A stretch of DNA of 64,000 nt from an uncultured Pedobacter sp. (lineage in GTDB: Bacteria > Bacteroidota > Bacteroidia > Sphingobacteriales > Sphingobacteriaceae), in assembly GCF_913776295.1 (NCBI RefSeq), contig NZ_CAJYOJ010000013.1:94429-158428 (forward strand), given 5' to 3'. Both the position numbers and the translations under genes were made by a program. This document shows positions 57,671-64,000 of this stretch, one piece after another. The number at the start of each line of letters is the position of its first letter. The first letter of the stretch is position 1. The notes beneath the pieces were generated by a model. It searched no databases. It had not been told where the DNA came from and saw only the letters and a program-made list of their open reading frames with translations.

Positions 57671-58325
57671 TAACAAGCACAAAATTTTAGATGCCATTTT
57701 AGAACAGGGCATGTTACCCCTTTTTTATCAGGACAGTGAATCGGGTAGTATTGAAATATTACGCACTTTGTATAAAGCTGGCGTCCGTGTTTTTGAATAT
57801 ACCAATCGTGGCAAATCGGCATTACCAAATTTTAAAAAGTTAAAAGAAATACGAGATGCAGAAATGCCCGATCTTTATTTAGGTATCGGAACCATTAAAA
57901 CTCCGGCTGATGCCAATGCCTTTATTGAAGCCGGAACTGATTTTATTGTGGCCCCGATCGTCAATCCGGCGGTTGCCGAAATTGCAAATAAGATTGGCAT
58001 GCTTTGGGTACCAGGTTGTATGACGCCGACTGAAATCAGCATTGCACAGGAACACAAAGCTATGCTGATTAAAATTTTTCCGGCAAATATTTTAGGCCCT
58101 GAATTTATTTCATCAATTAAAGATCTTTTCGCCGGACAGCTGTTTATGCCAACCGGAGGTGTAGAAATTAATGCCGATAACCTTAGAACCTGGTTTAAAG
58201 CTGGTGTTTGTGCCGTTGGGATGGGCAGCAAATTAATTAGTAAGGATGTAATGAGCAAAGGGCTTTACGATGAGCTTTACGACAATACTCAACTGGCACT
58301 TGAACTCATTAAGCAAAGTAAATAA
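57663..58325 (+). CDS. eda: 2-keto-3-deoxy-6-phosphogluconate aldolase
   Basis: This class I aldolase splits KDPG into pyruvate and glyceraldehyde-3-phosphate. The 220-residue TIM barrel has the Schiff-base lysine in MLIKIFPANILGPEF (Lys137), the catalytic glutamate in VRVFEYTNRG (Glu45), LGIGTIKTPADANAF and LFMPTGGVEINADN (phosphate loop). The FEYTNRG form is the usual Bacteroidota variant. It overlaps kdgK by 8 bp, so it is translationally coupled. It could also act as 4-hydroxy-2-oxoglutarate aldolase, as family members often do. Confidence 0.94.
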   Translation: MINNKHKILDAILEQGMLPLFYQDSESGSIEILRTLYKAGVRVFEYTNRGKSALPNFKKLKEIRDAEMPDLYLGIGTIKTPADANAFIEAGTDFIVAPIVNPAVAEIANKIGMLWVPGCMTPTEISIAQEHKAMLIKIFPANILGPEFISSIKDLFAGQLFMPTGGVEINADNLRTWFKAGVCAVGMGSKLISKDVMSKGLYDELYDNTQLALELIKQSK

Positions 58326-58354
58326 ACCACAATAACTAACCACATCTAACCAAA

Positions 58355-59800
58355 ATGAGCCAACCAAAAATCAGCAATTACAGATGGACGATATGTGCAC
58401 TGTTATTTGTTGCAACTACCATTAATTATTTAGATCGACAGGTACTCTCGCTTACTTGGAAGGACTATTTTGTTCCAGAATTCCATTGGACCGATAGTGA
58501 CTATGGAACCATTACAGCGTTATTCTCTCTTTTTTATGCCGGATCGATGTTGGTTGCAGGACGGTTTGTGGATTGGATGGACACGAAAAAAGGTTTCCTA
58601 TGGGCAATTGGAATCTGGTCAGTAGGTGCCTGTATTCATGCTTTTTGCGGTATTGCTACTTCAGGGATGATTACCGGTACATGGCCCATGAGTTTTGCGG
58701 GTGCGAAAGACGCACTCTCTACAGTTGGTAATACCACGCTGATTCTATCAACCAGCCTTTCGCTGTTTATTTTTGCCCGTTTTGTACTGGCATTAGGGGA
58801 GGCCGGAAACTTTCCGGCTGCGATTAAAGCGACTGCAGAATATTTTCCTAAAAAAGACCGTGCATTTGCCACCAGTATTTTTAATGCAGGTGCAACAGTT
58901 GGTGCCTTGGCAGCCCCGGTTACGATCCCTTACATTGCCGATGCTTATGGCTGGGAGATGTCGTTTATCATCATCGGTGCCTTAGGTTTTATCTGGATGT
59001 TTTTCTGGATCTTACTTTATGGCAATCCCGAAAACCACTCAAGAGTAAGTAAGGCTGAACTGGCTTATATCCAGCAGGATATTGTGGCGCATGATCAGGT
59101 GAGCGAAACGGTTACCGCAGCATCGCCCGTAAAAAAACTTTCCTTTGTGGATTGCCTTAAGTTTAAACAAACCTGGGCCTTTGCTTTTGGTAAATTTATG
59201 ACGGATGGTGTCTGGTGGTTTTATCTCTTTTGGTCGCCCGCATACCTGAAGGATATTTATAAAATGAGCGGTACCGAAAGTGCTTTTCCCCTATTTATAC
59301 TATATGTAATTACCTTGTTATCCATTATTGGAGGCTGGCTGCCATCCTATTTTATCGATAAAAAAAACATGAACCCTTACGATGGCAGGATGAAATCCAT
59401 GCTGATTTTTGCCTTTTTTCCGCTGTTAGCCTTATTGGCTCAACCCTTAGGTCACTATACCTATTGGTTGCCTGTAATTATCATTGGTATTGCAGGTGCA
59501 GCACACCAGGCATGGTCGGCCAATATATTCACCACCGTAAGTGATATGTTTCCCCGTCAGGCCATTGCAACCGTAACCGGGATAGGTGGTATGGCTGGAG
59601 GCGTAGGATCATTTTTCATCAACAAAGGTTCTGGAGTACTCTTCACCTATGCCGGCGATACGCAAATGACTTTTATGGGTTTTCAAGGTAAAGAAGCCGG
59701 TTATTTTATCGTTTTCTCCTTCTGTGCGGTGGCTTACCTTCTTGGCTGGATCGTAATGAAGACACTTGTCCCAAAATATAAAGTAATAGAAGTTAAATAA
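58355..59800 (+). CDS. exuT: MFS hexuronate transporter (ExuT-like)
   Basis: The 481-residue protein has 12 membrane helices of the anion:cation symporter (ACS) group: INYLDRQVLSLTWKDYF near the N-terminus, SLFYAGSMLVAGRFVDWMDTKKGF (motif A-like), ARFVLALGEAGNFPAAIKATAEYFPKKDRAFATSIFNAG, and DGVWWFYLFWSPAYL. This set is characteristic of hexuronate transporters such as ExuT. Position directly after the aldolase and before a terminator makes galacturonate/glucuronate the expected cargo. A hydrophilic central loop (residues 225-265) separates the halves. Confidence 0.9.
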   Translation: MSQPKISNYRWTICALLFVATTINYLDRQVLSLTWKDYFVPEFHWTDSDYGTITALFSLFYAGSMLVAGRFVDWMDTKKGFLWAIGIWSVGACIHAFCGIATSGMITGTWPMSFAGAKDALSTVGNTTLILSTSLSLFIFARFVLALGEAGNFPAAIKATAEYFPKKDRAFATSIFNAGATVGALAAPVTIPYIADAYGWEMSFIIIGALGFIWMFFWILLYGNPENHSRVSKAELAYIQQDIVAHDQVSETVTAASPVKKLSFVDCLKFKQTWAFAFGKFMTDGVWWFYLFWSPAYLKDIYKMSGTESAFPLFILYVITLLSIIGGWLPSYFIDKKNMNPYDGRMKSMLIFAFFPLLALLAQPLGHYTYWLPVIIIGIAGAAHQAWSANIFTTVSDMFPRQAIATVTGIGGMAGGVGSFFINKGSGVLFTYAGDTQMTFMGFQGKEAGYFIVFSFCAVAYLLGWIVMKTLVPKYKVIEVK

Positions 59801-59811
59801 TTCAATCTCAA

Positions 59812-59858
59812 AAATATTTAGGCAATATTATTGTGCCTAAATATTTAATATCTTTTTT
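59812..59858 (+). terminator. terminator of the pectin/uronate operon
   Basis: A 12-bp perfect stem (AAATATTTAGGC / GCCTAAATATTT) with an 11-nt loop is followed within 6 bp by six T residues. It separates exuT from the GapN-like gene. Confidence 0.8.
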
Positions 59859-59919
59859 AAAGCGTTAATCTATACTTAAACTATAGATTTAACATTAATT
59901 TAACCTAACAATAATAAAA

Positions 59920-61545
59920 TTGAATACCGCGCTAGACCTCGAAAGTATTTTCGTTGAAGAGAGCCAGATTCCAGATGAATTTAGGCTTAAGGAAGAAATC
60001 AATCAAAAAGAGTTTCTCTCGAACGGAGAAATGAAGCCATGGAATGGACCGTTTAATGAAGTGTTTTCGCCTGTATGCATAAAAACCCCTGAAGGTTTAA
60101 AACGAAAACGCATTGGTAGTTTCCCTGTTTGTACAGAGAAAGAGTCGGCAGAAGCATTGGATGCCGCCGTAGCTGCTTATGATAATGGTAGGGGGCAATG
60201 GCCAACCATGAGTGTTGCAGACCGCATTATCTGCGTAGAAAACTTTACGCATAAGATGATTGAGCAAAAGGAGATTGTTGCCAAACTGATTATGTGGGAG
60301 ATCGGCAAGTCGTATGCTGATTCGGTTAAAGAATTTGATCGTACGGTTGAATACATCTATGCCACCATTGATGCACTGAAAGATATCGACAGGCAATCAT
60401 CCCGTTTTGAAATAGAACAGGGAATTGTGGCCCAGGTGCGCCGTTCTCCGCTAGGTGTGGTGCTTTGCATGGGGCCATTCAATTATCCGTTAAACGAAAC
60501 TTTTACCACGCTTATTCCGGCTTTGATTATGGGCAATACGCTCTTATTCAAACCACCTAAGCACGGTACCTTATTGCATTATCCTTTGTTAGAGGCTTTC
60601 CGTTCCAGTTTCCCTAAGGGTGTGGTGAATACCATTTATGGCCGTGGTAATACCATCGTTCCCGGTTTGATGAAATCTGGTAAAATCAATGTGCTTACCT
60701 TAATTGGTTCAAGTAAGGTTGCCAACGAACTGAAAAAACTACATCCAAAGGTAAACCGTTTGAGGGCGATTTTAGGGCTGGATGCCAAAAATGCAGCCAT
60801 CATCACCAAGGATGCCGATCTTGATCTGGCCGTTTCTGAAACGGTGCTGGGTTCGCTTTCTTTTAACGGACAACGGTGTACCGCCATTAAAATTGTTTAT
60901 GTACACCGCAGTTTGGCGCAGGAATTTTTAAAACGCTTATCCGCAGAGGTAGAAAAACTAAAATTTGGCATGCCTTGGGAAAAAGGCGTAAACCTTACAC
61001 CACTGCCCGAACTGAACAAACCTGAATATTTGAAAGAATGTATTGATGATGCCGTTGCACACGGTGCTAAGGTGATCAATAAAAATGGCGGACAAACCTT
61101 AGAAACTTTTGTTTATCCGGCCATTGTTTATCCGGTAAACGGTAATATGAAGCTCTACCGTGAAGAACAGTTTGGTCCGATTGTTCCGGTTGTGCCATTC
61201 GATGATTTGGAAGAGCCTATCGAATATTTAATTGATTCGCCGCATGGCCAGCAGGTCAGTATTTTCAGCAACAACGCTGCGGTAATTTCATCGTTGATTG
61301 ATCCGTTGGTCAACCAGGTAAGTCGCGTAAACATCAACTGCCAATGCCAACGCGGACCGGATGTTTTTCCTTTCACCGGTCGCAAAGATAGTGCTGAAGG
61401 CACACTTTCGGTAGTGGATGCATTGCGTTCGTTCTCGATCCGTTCTTTGGTAGCAACCAAATTTACAGATGATAATAAAAAGTTATTGAACGAAATTGTG
61501 AAAGGGGATGATTCGAACTTTTTAAGTACGAAGTATATTTTTTAG
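59920..61545 (+). CDS. gapN: GapN-like NADP-dependent aldehyde dehydrogenase
   Basis: The 541-residue protein starts at a TTG (59920); no closer ATG fits. It belongs to the aldehyde dehydrogenase superfamily near GapN: GVVLCMGPFNYPLNETF, GNTLLFKPPKHG, LIGSSKVANEL, and the active-site Cys320 in SFNGQRCTAIK. GapN oxidises glyceraldehyde-3-phosphate to 3-phosphoglycerate with NADP, which would use the triose made by the aldolase. The position of the usual ELGGK base reads GLDAK (residues 286-290), with no Glu. The reaction could therefore differ (for example CoA-acylating or slow deacylation), and the symbol is provisional. It is separated from exuT by a terminator. Confidence 0.75.
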   Translation: MNTALDLESIFVEESQIPDEFRLKEEINQKEFLSNGEMKPWNGPFNEVFSPVCIKTPEGLKRKRIGSFPVCTEKESAEALDAAVAAYDNGRGQWPTMSVADRIICVENFTHKMIEQKEIVAKLIMWEIGKSYADSVKEFDRTVEYIYATIDALKDIDRQSSRFEIEQGIVAQVRRSPLGVVLCMGPFNYPLNETFTTLIPALIMGNTLLFKPPKHGTLLHYPLLEAFRSSFPKGVVNTIYGRGNTIVPGLMKSGKINVLTLIGSSKVANELKKLHPKVNRLRAILGLDAKNAAIITKDADLDLAVSETVLGSLSFNGQRCTAIKIVYVHRSLAQEFLKRLSAEVEKLKFGMPWEKGVNLTPLPELNKPEYLKECIDDAVAHGAKVINKNGGQTLETFVYPAIVYPVNGNMKLYREEQFGPIVPVVPFDDLEEPIEYLIDSPHGQQVSIFSNNAAVISSLIDPLVNQVSRVNINCQCQRGPDVFPFTGRKDSAEGTLSVVDALRSFSIRSLVATKFTDDNKKLLNEIVKGDDSNFLSTKYIF

Positions 61546-61566
61546 TGGCTAGTTTACTAGCATAGA

Positions 61567-61688
61567 TCGTCATTGCGAGGAGGAACGACGAAGCAATCTT
61601 TATGCGTAAGCTCATAGCGATCGTTGTAAGATTGCCAGCCTGTTGCCGGCAGGCTTCGTCGGCTGAAAAAGCCTCCCCGCAATGACGA
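61567..61688. repeat. palindromic dispersed element (CGTCATTGCGAGGAGG...CCTCCCCGCAATGACG)
   Basis: The left end TCGTCATTGCGAGGAGGAAC (61569) and right end CCTCCCCGCAATGACGA are inverted repeats about 120 bp apart. An inner GAAGCAATCTTTATGC segment and a CCTGTTGCCGGCAGG hairpin lie between. This is the architecture of a miniature inverted-repeat element; the same ends are widespread in Bacteroidota. Confidence 0.75.
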
Positions 61689-61711
61689 TTTTTCAATTTC
61701 GTATTCTCAGC

Positions 61712-61945
61712 TGTCATTCTGAACGCAGTGAAGAATCCTTAATAGCCGACTTTATAATGATCCTTAAAGAGGATTGTGAAATCCGCATTTATAATGCGGG
61801 ATAATGTGCTTTTTGGCGATACAATCGCCTTTCTCCTTCATCCCCGTTGCAAACAAGGACGATAAGCGCATTATACATCACTTGGTATACATTTATCTAT
61901 CACTCTGTGATAAAGAAAAGATCCTTCCCTAAATTTAGGATGACA
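61712..61945. repeat. dispersed inverted-repeat element (GTCATTCTGAA...TAGGATGACA)
   Basis: TGTCATTCTGAACGCAGTGA at the left and AATTTAGGATGACA at the right frame about 234 bp without a gene. The ends match the family at 8623-8705 and 22959-23020. Together with the element at 61567 it fills the 409-bp gap between the convergent GapN-like and CE12 genes. Confidence 0.6.
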
Positions 61946-61954
61946 AACTATATT

Positions 61955-62695
61955 TTATTTCAAATGCTTAGCTAAACTCAACTTTAACTCCTTAAATCCT
62001 TTTACCACCAAGCCAGCAACCTGTTTAGCACCCTCGGGACTTAGATGCGTATCATCTTTTTTGCCTATTGGATAATTTACATTTCCAGAATCAACATAGT
62101 TAAATAATTTGACGGATGGCTTATCTCCAAGGCGGGTCAATAAACTTTCGGTTTTTACCAGCATATCAATTAAAGGTACTTGCAGTGAATCGGCCACCTG
62201 ACGGGTTATGCGCGGATAATCACCATGTGAATCTACCAGCACACCGTTTTTAAAACTTCTGCGGGAGATTGGCGTGAGTAAAACCGGAAACGCTTTTTTG
62301 CTTCGGGTTTCTTCAATGTAGTTAATCAGGTTGGTTTTAAATTCAGTTAATGTAACGCCTACGGCTGGTTTATCAGTTTTTTCATCGTTATGCCCAAATT
62401 CTATAAAAACGTAATCGCCGGGATTTAACTGAGCCAATATCGGATCCCAATGTTTTTCGGCCCTGAAAGATTTGGTACTCCTGCCGTTCAACGCACGGTT
62501 ATCAACCGTCACATCGTTTTTAAAATAAGATTGTAATGCCATTCCCCAACCCGTTTCCGGGTATGCCTTTTGTGCCTTATTGGCGGCAGTAGAATCGCCT
62601 ATGATGTATAGTTTCGTTTTCTTTTGAAGGAGGGTAAAAGAACAGAAAATAGCTAAAGCTCCGGCCGTAAAAATATTAAAGAAATTTTTTCTCAT
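61955..62695 (-). CDS. rhamnogalacturonan acetylesterase-like SGNH hydrolase (CE12)
   Basis: The 246-residue protein has a signal peptide (MRKNFFNIFTAGALAIFCSF) and the SGNH blocks: KLYIIGDSTAANK (catalytic Ser), GWGMALQSYF, FIEFGHNDEKTDKP (Gly/Asn), and DDTHLSPEGAKQVAGLV with the Asp-His pair. This matches CE12, which deacetylates rhamnogalacturonan or other pectins. It ends the convergent two-gene unit with the second pectinesterase: its ATG lies 1 bp from the stop of that gene. Secretion supports action on extracellular or periplasmic pectin. Confidence 0.88.
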   Translation of the reverse strand: MRKNFFNIFTAGALAIFCSFTLLQKKTKLYIIGDSTAANKAQKAYPETGWGMALQSYFKNDVTVDNRALNGRSTKSFRAEKHWDPILAQLNPGDYVFIEFGHNDEKTDKPAVGVTLTEFKTNLINYIEETRSKKAFPVLLTPISRRSFKNGVLVDSHGDYPRITRQVADSLQVPLIDMLVKTESLLTRLGDKPSVKLFNYVDSGNVNYPIGKKDDTHLSPEGAKQVAGLVVKGFKELKLSLAKHLK

Positions 62696-62696
62696 T

Positions 62697-63722
62697 TTAT
62701 AATTTTTTGATTGGATCCCATTGGTCTACACCACCTAAAATATTTTCTAAAGTATAGCTTTTTGCCTCTTGATCTGTGAGCTGTTTTGTCCAGGGCAATC
62801 TCGTTTTAGGGGAGGCGCCATCTCCTTCACTTTTATATTCAGCATAAAAAACCGTCAGTTCTTTATCCGGAAACATCTTGTCGCCTTTCCACGGATTCCA
62901 GCCTTCAGGCAAAATATGTTTACCCAAATCACATTTAATGAATACCGTTTTTGCATAAGGCCGCCATGGTCTGCCGAGATAGGCTTTTGTAACCGTTGAA
63001 TCTGCAATAAGTTTGCAGTTAAGAAAAACAAATCCAAATTTTTGTTGTGCTGAAGTTGAGGCTGCCGTAATGTAAGAATCGCTTAAGCTTTTGATGGTAC
63101 AATTTTGAAAGACGACTGTAGCCTTGCCAAAGATAAAATCGGTTGTGCCTTCGATATAACAGTTTAAATAATACTGACGGCTATTTTCAATTGCTGCGTA
63201 AAGCGTATCCTGATTGCCCCTAAAACTGCAGTTTTTCGCTGTAAAACGATCGCCTTCTACATGCAAGGCAACGGCCTGGCCAACCCTACCTGCAGAATTG
63301 ATGATATTTAAATTTTCGAGATGAATATCGTTCCCCTGAACCAATACGGTAAAAGAAGTATATGTGCTAAATTTAACATTGCCAAATTGGTCTTTGCCAT
63401 CCGGGTTTGGCTTCCCCGAATAATCATTGCTGGTAATGATGGTATTTTCGGCACTTTCACCAATTAAAGCAATTTTGGTTTTCCATGATGGGATAATCAG
63501 CTTTTCTTTGTAAATGCCATTTTTAATATAAATTTTAACTTCCTCTTCGCCCAAATCACGTACTGAATTGACCGCCTCTTGTATGCTTTTATAATTTCCA
63601 CTTCCGTCCTGGGCAACGGTTATGCTCGATGGATATTTGGGATCCTGAGCATAAAGGCTTGAACAAACACTGATGTAAAGCAGCAAGGCAGCAGCGATGT
63701 GGAGTATTGTTGATTTCGTCAT
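62697..63722 (-). CDS. second secreted pectinesterase (CE8)
   Basis: The 341-residue protein has a signal peptide (cleavage near YAQ, residue 26) and the CE8 beta-helix with catalytic Gln149 (VGQAVALHV), Asp172 (GNQDTLY), Asp195 (TTDFIFG), Arg251 and Trp253 (LGRPWRPYAK). It differs from the first CE8 (45597-46553) throughout, so the two are paralogues rather than a recent duplication. It lies 1 bp upstream of the CE12 gene on the same strand, so demethylation and deacetylation are encoded together. This unit faces the main pectin operon. Confidence 0.93.
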   Translation of the reverse strand: MTKSTILHIAAALLLYISVCSSLYAQDPKYPSSITVAQDGSGNYKSIQEAVNSVRDLGEEEVKIYIKNGIYKEKLIIPSWKTKIALIGESAENTIITSNDYSGKPNPDGKDQFGNVKFSTYTSFTVLVQGNDIHLENLNIINSAGRVGQAVALHVEGDRFTAKNCSFRGNQDTLYAAIENSRQYYLNCYIEGTTDFIFGKATVVFQNCTIKSLSDSYITAASTSAQQKFGFVFLNCKLIADSTVTKAYLGRPWRPYAKTVFIKCDLGKHILPEGWNPWKGDKMFPDKELTVFYAEYKSEGDGASPKTRLPWTKQLTDQEAKSYTLENILGGVDQWDPIKKL

Positions 63723-63777
63723 TTGATTGAAAATTCTTAACCCTAAATTTCAACAAAATGAGGCTGTATCATAAATA

Positions 63778-63960
63778 ATTGTCATCCTGAGGGATAATTT
63801 ATTGTATAAAAATCAATATGATTGACGTACAGTTGTTTTCTTTTAGTCCTACGGCGCAATCTTGCCTCGGCTCACCGCCGCCGAATGGCTCTTACTTTTT
63901 GGCATCAAAAAGTAACAAAAAATGCCGGCTGAAAATTTTTCTTTCAAAGCCAGTAATAGG
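63778..63960. repeat. mixed dispersed repeats at the right edge; no gene seen
   Basis: TTGTCATCCTGAGGGATAAT starts a half copy of the GTCAT element at 63779. TCTTGCCTCGGCTCACCGCC and GCCGAA (63868-63893) are the inverted copy of the GC-rich element at 45291. TTTTTGGCATCAAAAAGTAA (63896-63915) contains a small ACTTTTTG/CAAAAAGT palindrome. No coding sequence is seen from 63723 to the window end. Confidence 0.55.
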
Positions 63961-64000
63961 GCTCGGTCAGTGGAATCCGAAAAATTTGTTAGGCCGGACT

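Noticed and set aside
61546..61954. Possible small gene between the GapN-like and CE12 genes
   Set aside because: The open frame there translates the dispersed palindromic repeats and shows no protein-like features.

Overview
The window looks like a chromosomal segment of a soil or plant-associated member of the Bacteroidota, most likely Sphingobacteriaceae and Pedobacter-like. This is inferred from gene families (TonB-dependent receptors with a carboxypeptidase-regulatory-like N-terminal domain, GH130, long-form xylose isomerase, DUF6814-type small membrane protein), from promoters of the Bacteroidota type (TTTG, 19 bp, TAnnTTTG), from the scarcity of Shine-Dalgarno sequences, and from the AT-rich composition. 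It is not proven by any marker gene here. I saw no rRNA, tRNA, CRISPR array, insertion sequence or prophage.

Layout. 1-5.3 kb: the start of polA, two secreted unknowns, a minus-strand run (carboxymuconolactone decarboxylase-like protein, four-helix-bundle protein, tag, GNAT), then trmB with an alkyltransferase-like protein. 5.3-11.4 kb: fcl, a secreted GH130 enzyme, oxyR, a Spy-like periplasmic protein, superoxide dismutase, tadA and csaA. 11.4-16.4 kb: a xylose module (xylB-xylA, then a sodium/sugar symporter) whose promoter carries a repeated LacI-type operator. 17.0-22.9 kb: a TPP riboswitch controlling a TonB receptor and a divergent thiE, then a DoxX-like protein, a thiamine pyrophosphokinase-like protein and a GNAT. 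23-38 kb: an outer-membrane beta-barrel protein, an M49-like lipoprotein, an amidase, glnS, a B12-binding subunit with a crotonase, an orphan NtrC-type regulator, AI-2E, a YtxH/holin-like trio and aspS. 39-45 kb: an ECF sigma/anti-sigma pair with a solenoid protein, a TlpA-like redoxin, a bestrophin and a large-loop MFS transporter with a small partner.

45.6-63.7 kb is one functional locus for pectin. Secreted enzymes (two CE8 pectinesterases, GH28, GH105-DUF4350, PL10, CE12) release galacturonate and unsaturated uronates. UxaC, UxaB, UxaA, KdgK and the KDPG aldolase convert galacturonate to pyruvate and glyceraldehyde-3-phosphate. An ExuT-like MFS protein imports the sugar, and a GapN-like dehydrogenase may oxidise the triose. 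No SusC/SusD pair or hybrid two-component regulator lies in the window.

The most unusual signal is a class of degenerate arrays with a strict 7-bp period, found at nine places between genes. They reach into coding ends (the first 12 codons of tag, the C-termini of two genes). One inverted pair brackets a four-helix-bundle gene, and one sits inside the optional stem-loop of the TPP riboswitch. A second, longer intergenic family (AGCCC...GGACT type) occurs as tandem pairs of about 266-300 bp. Both resemble genome-wide dispersed elements more than gene-specific regulators.
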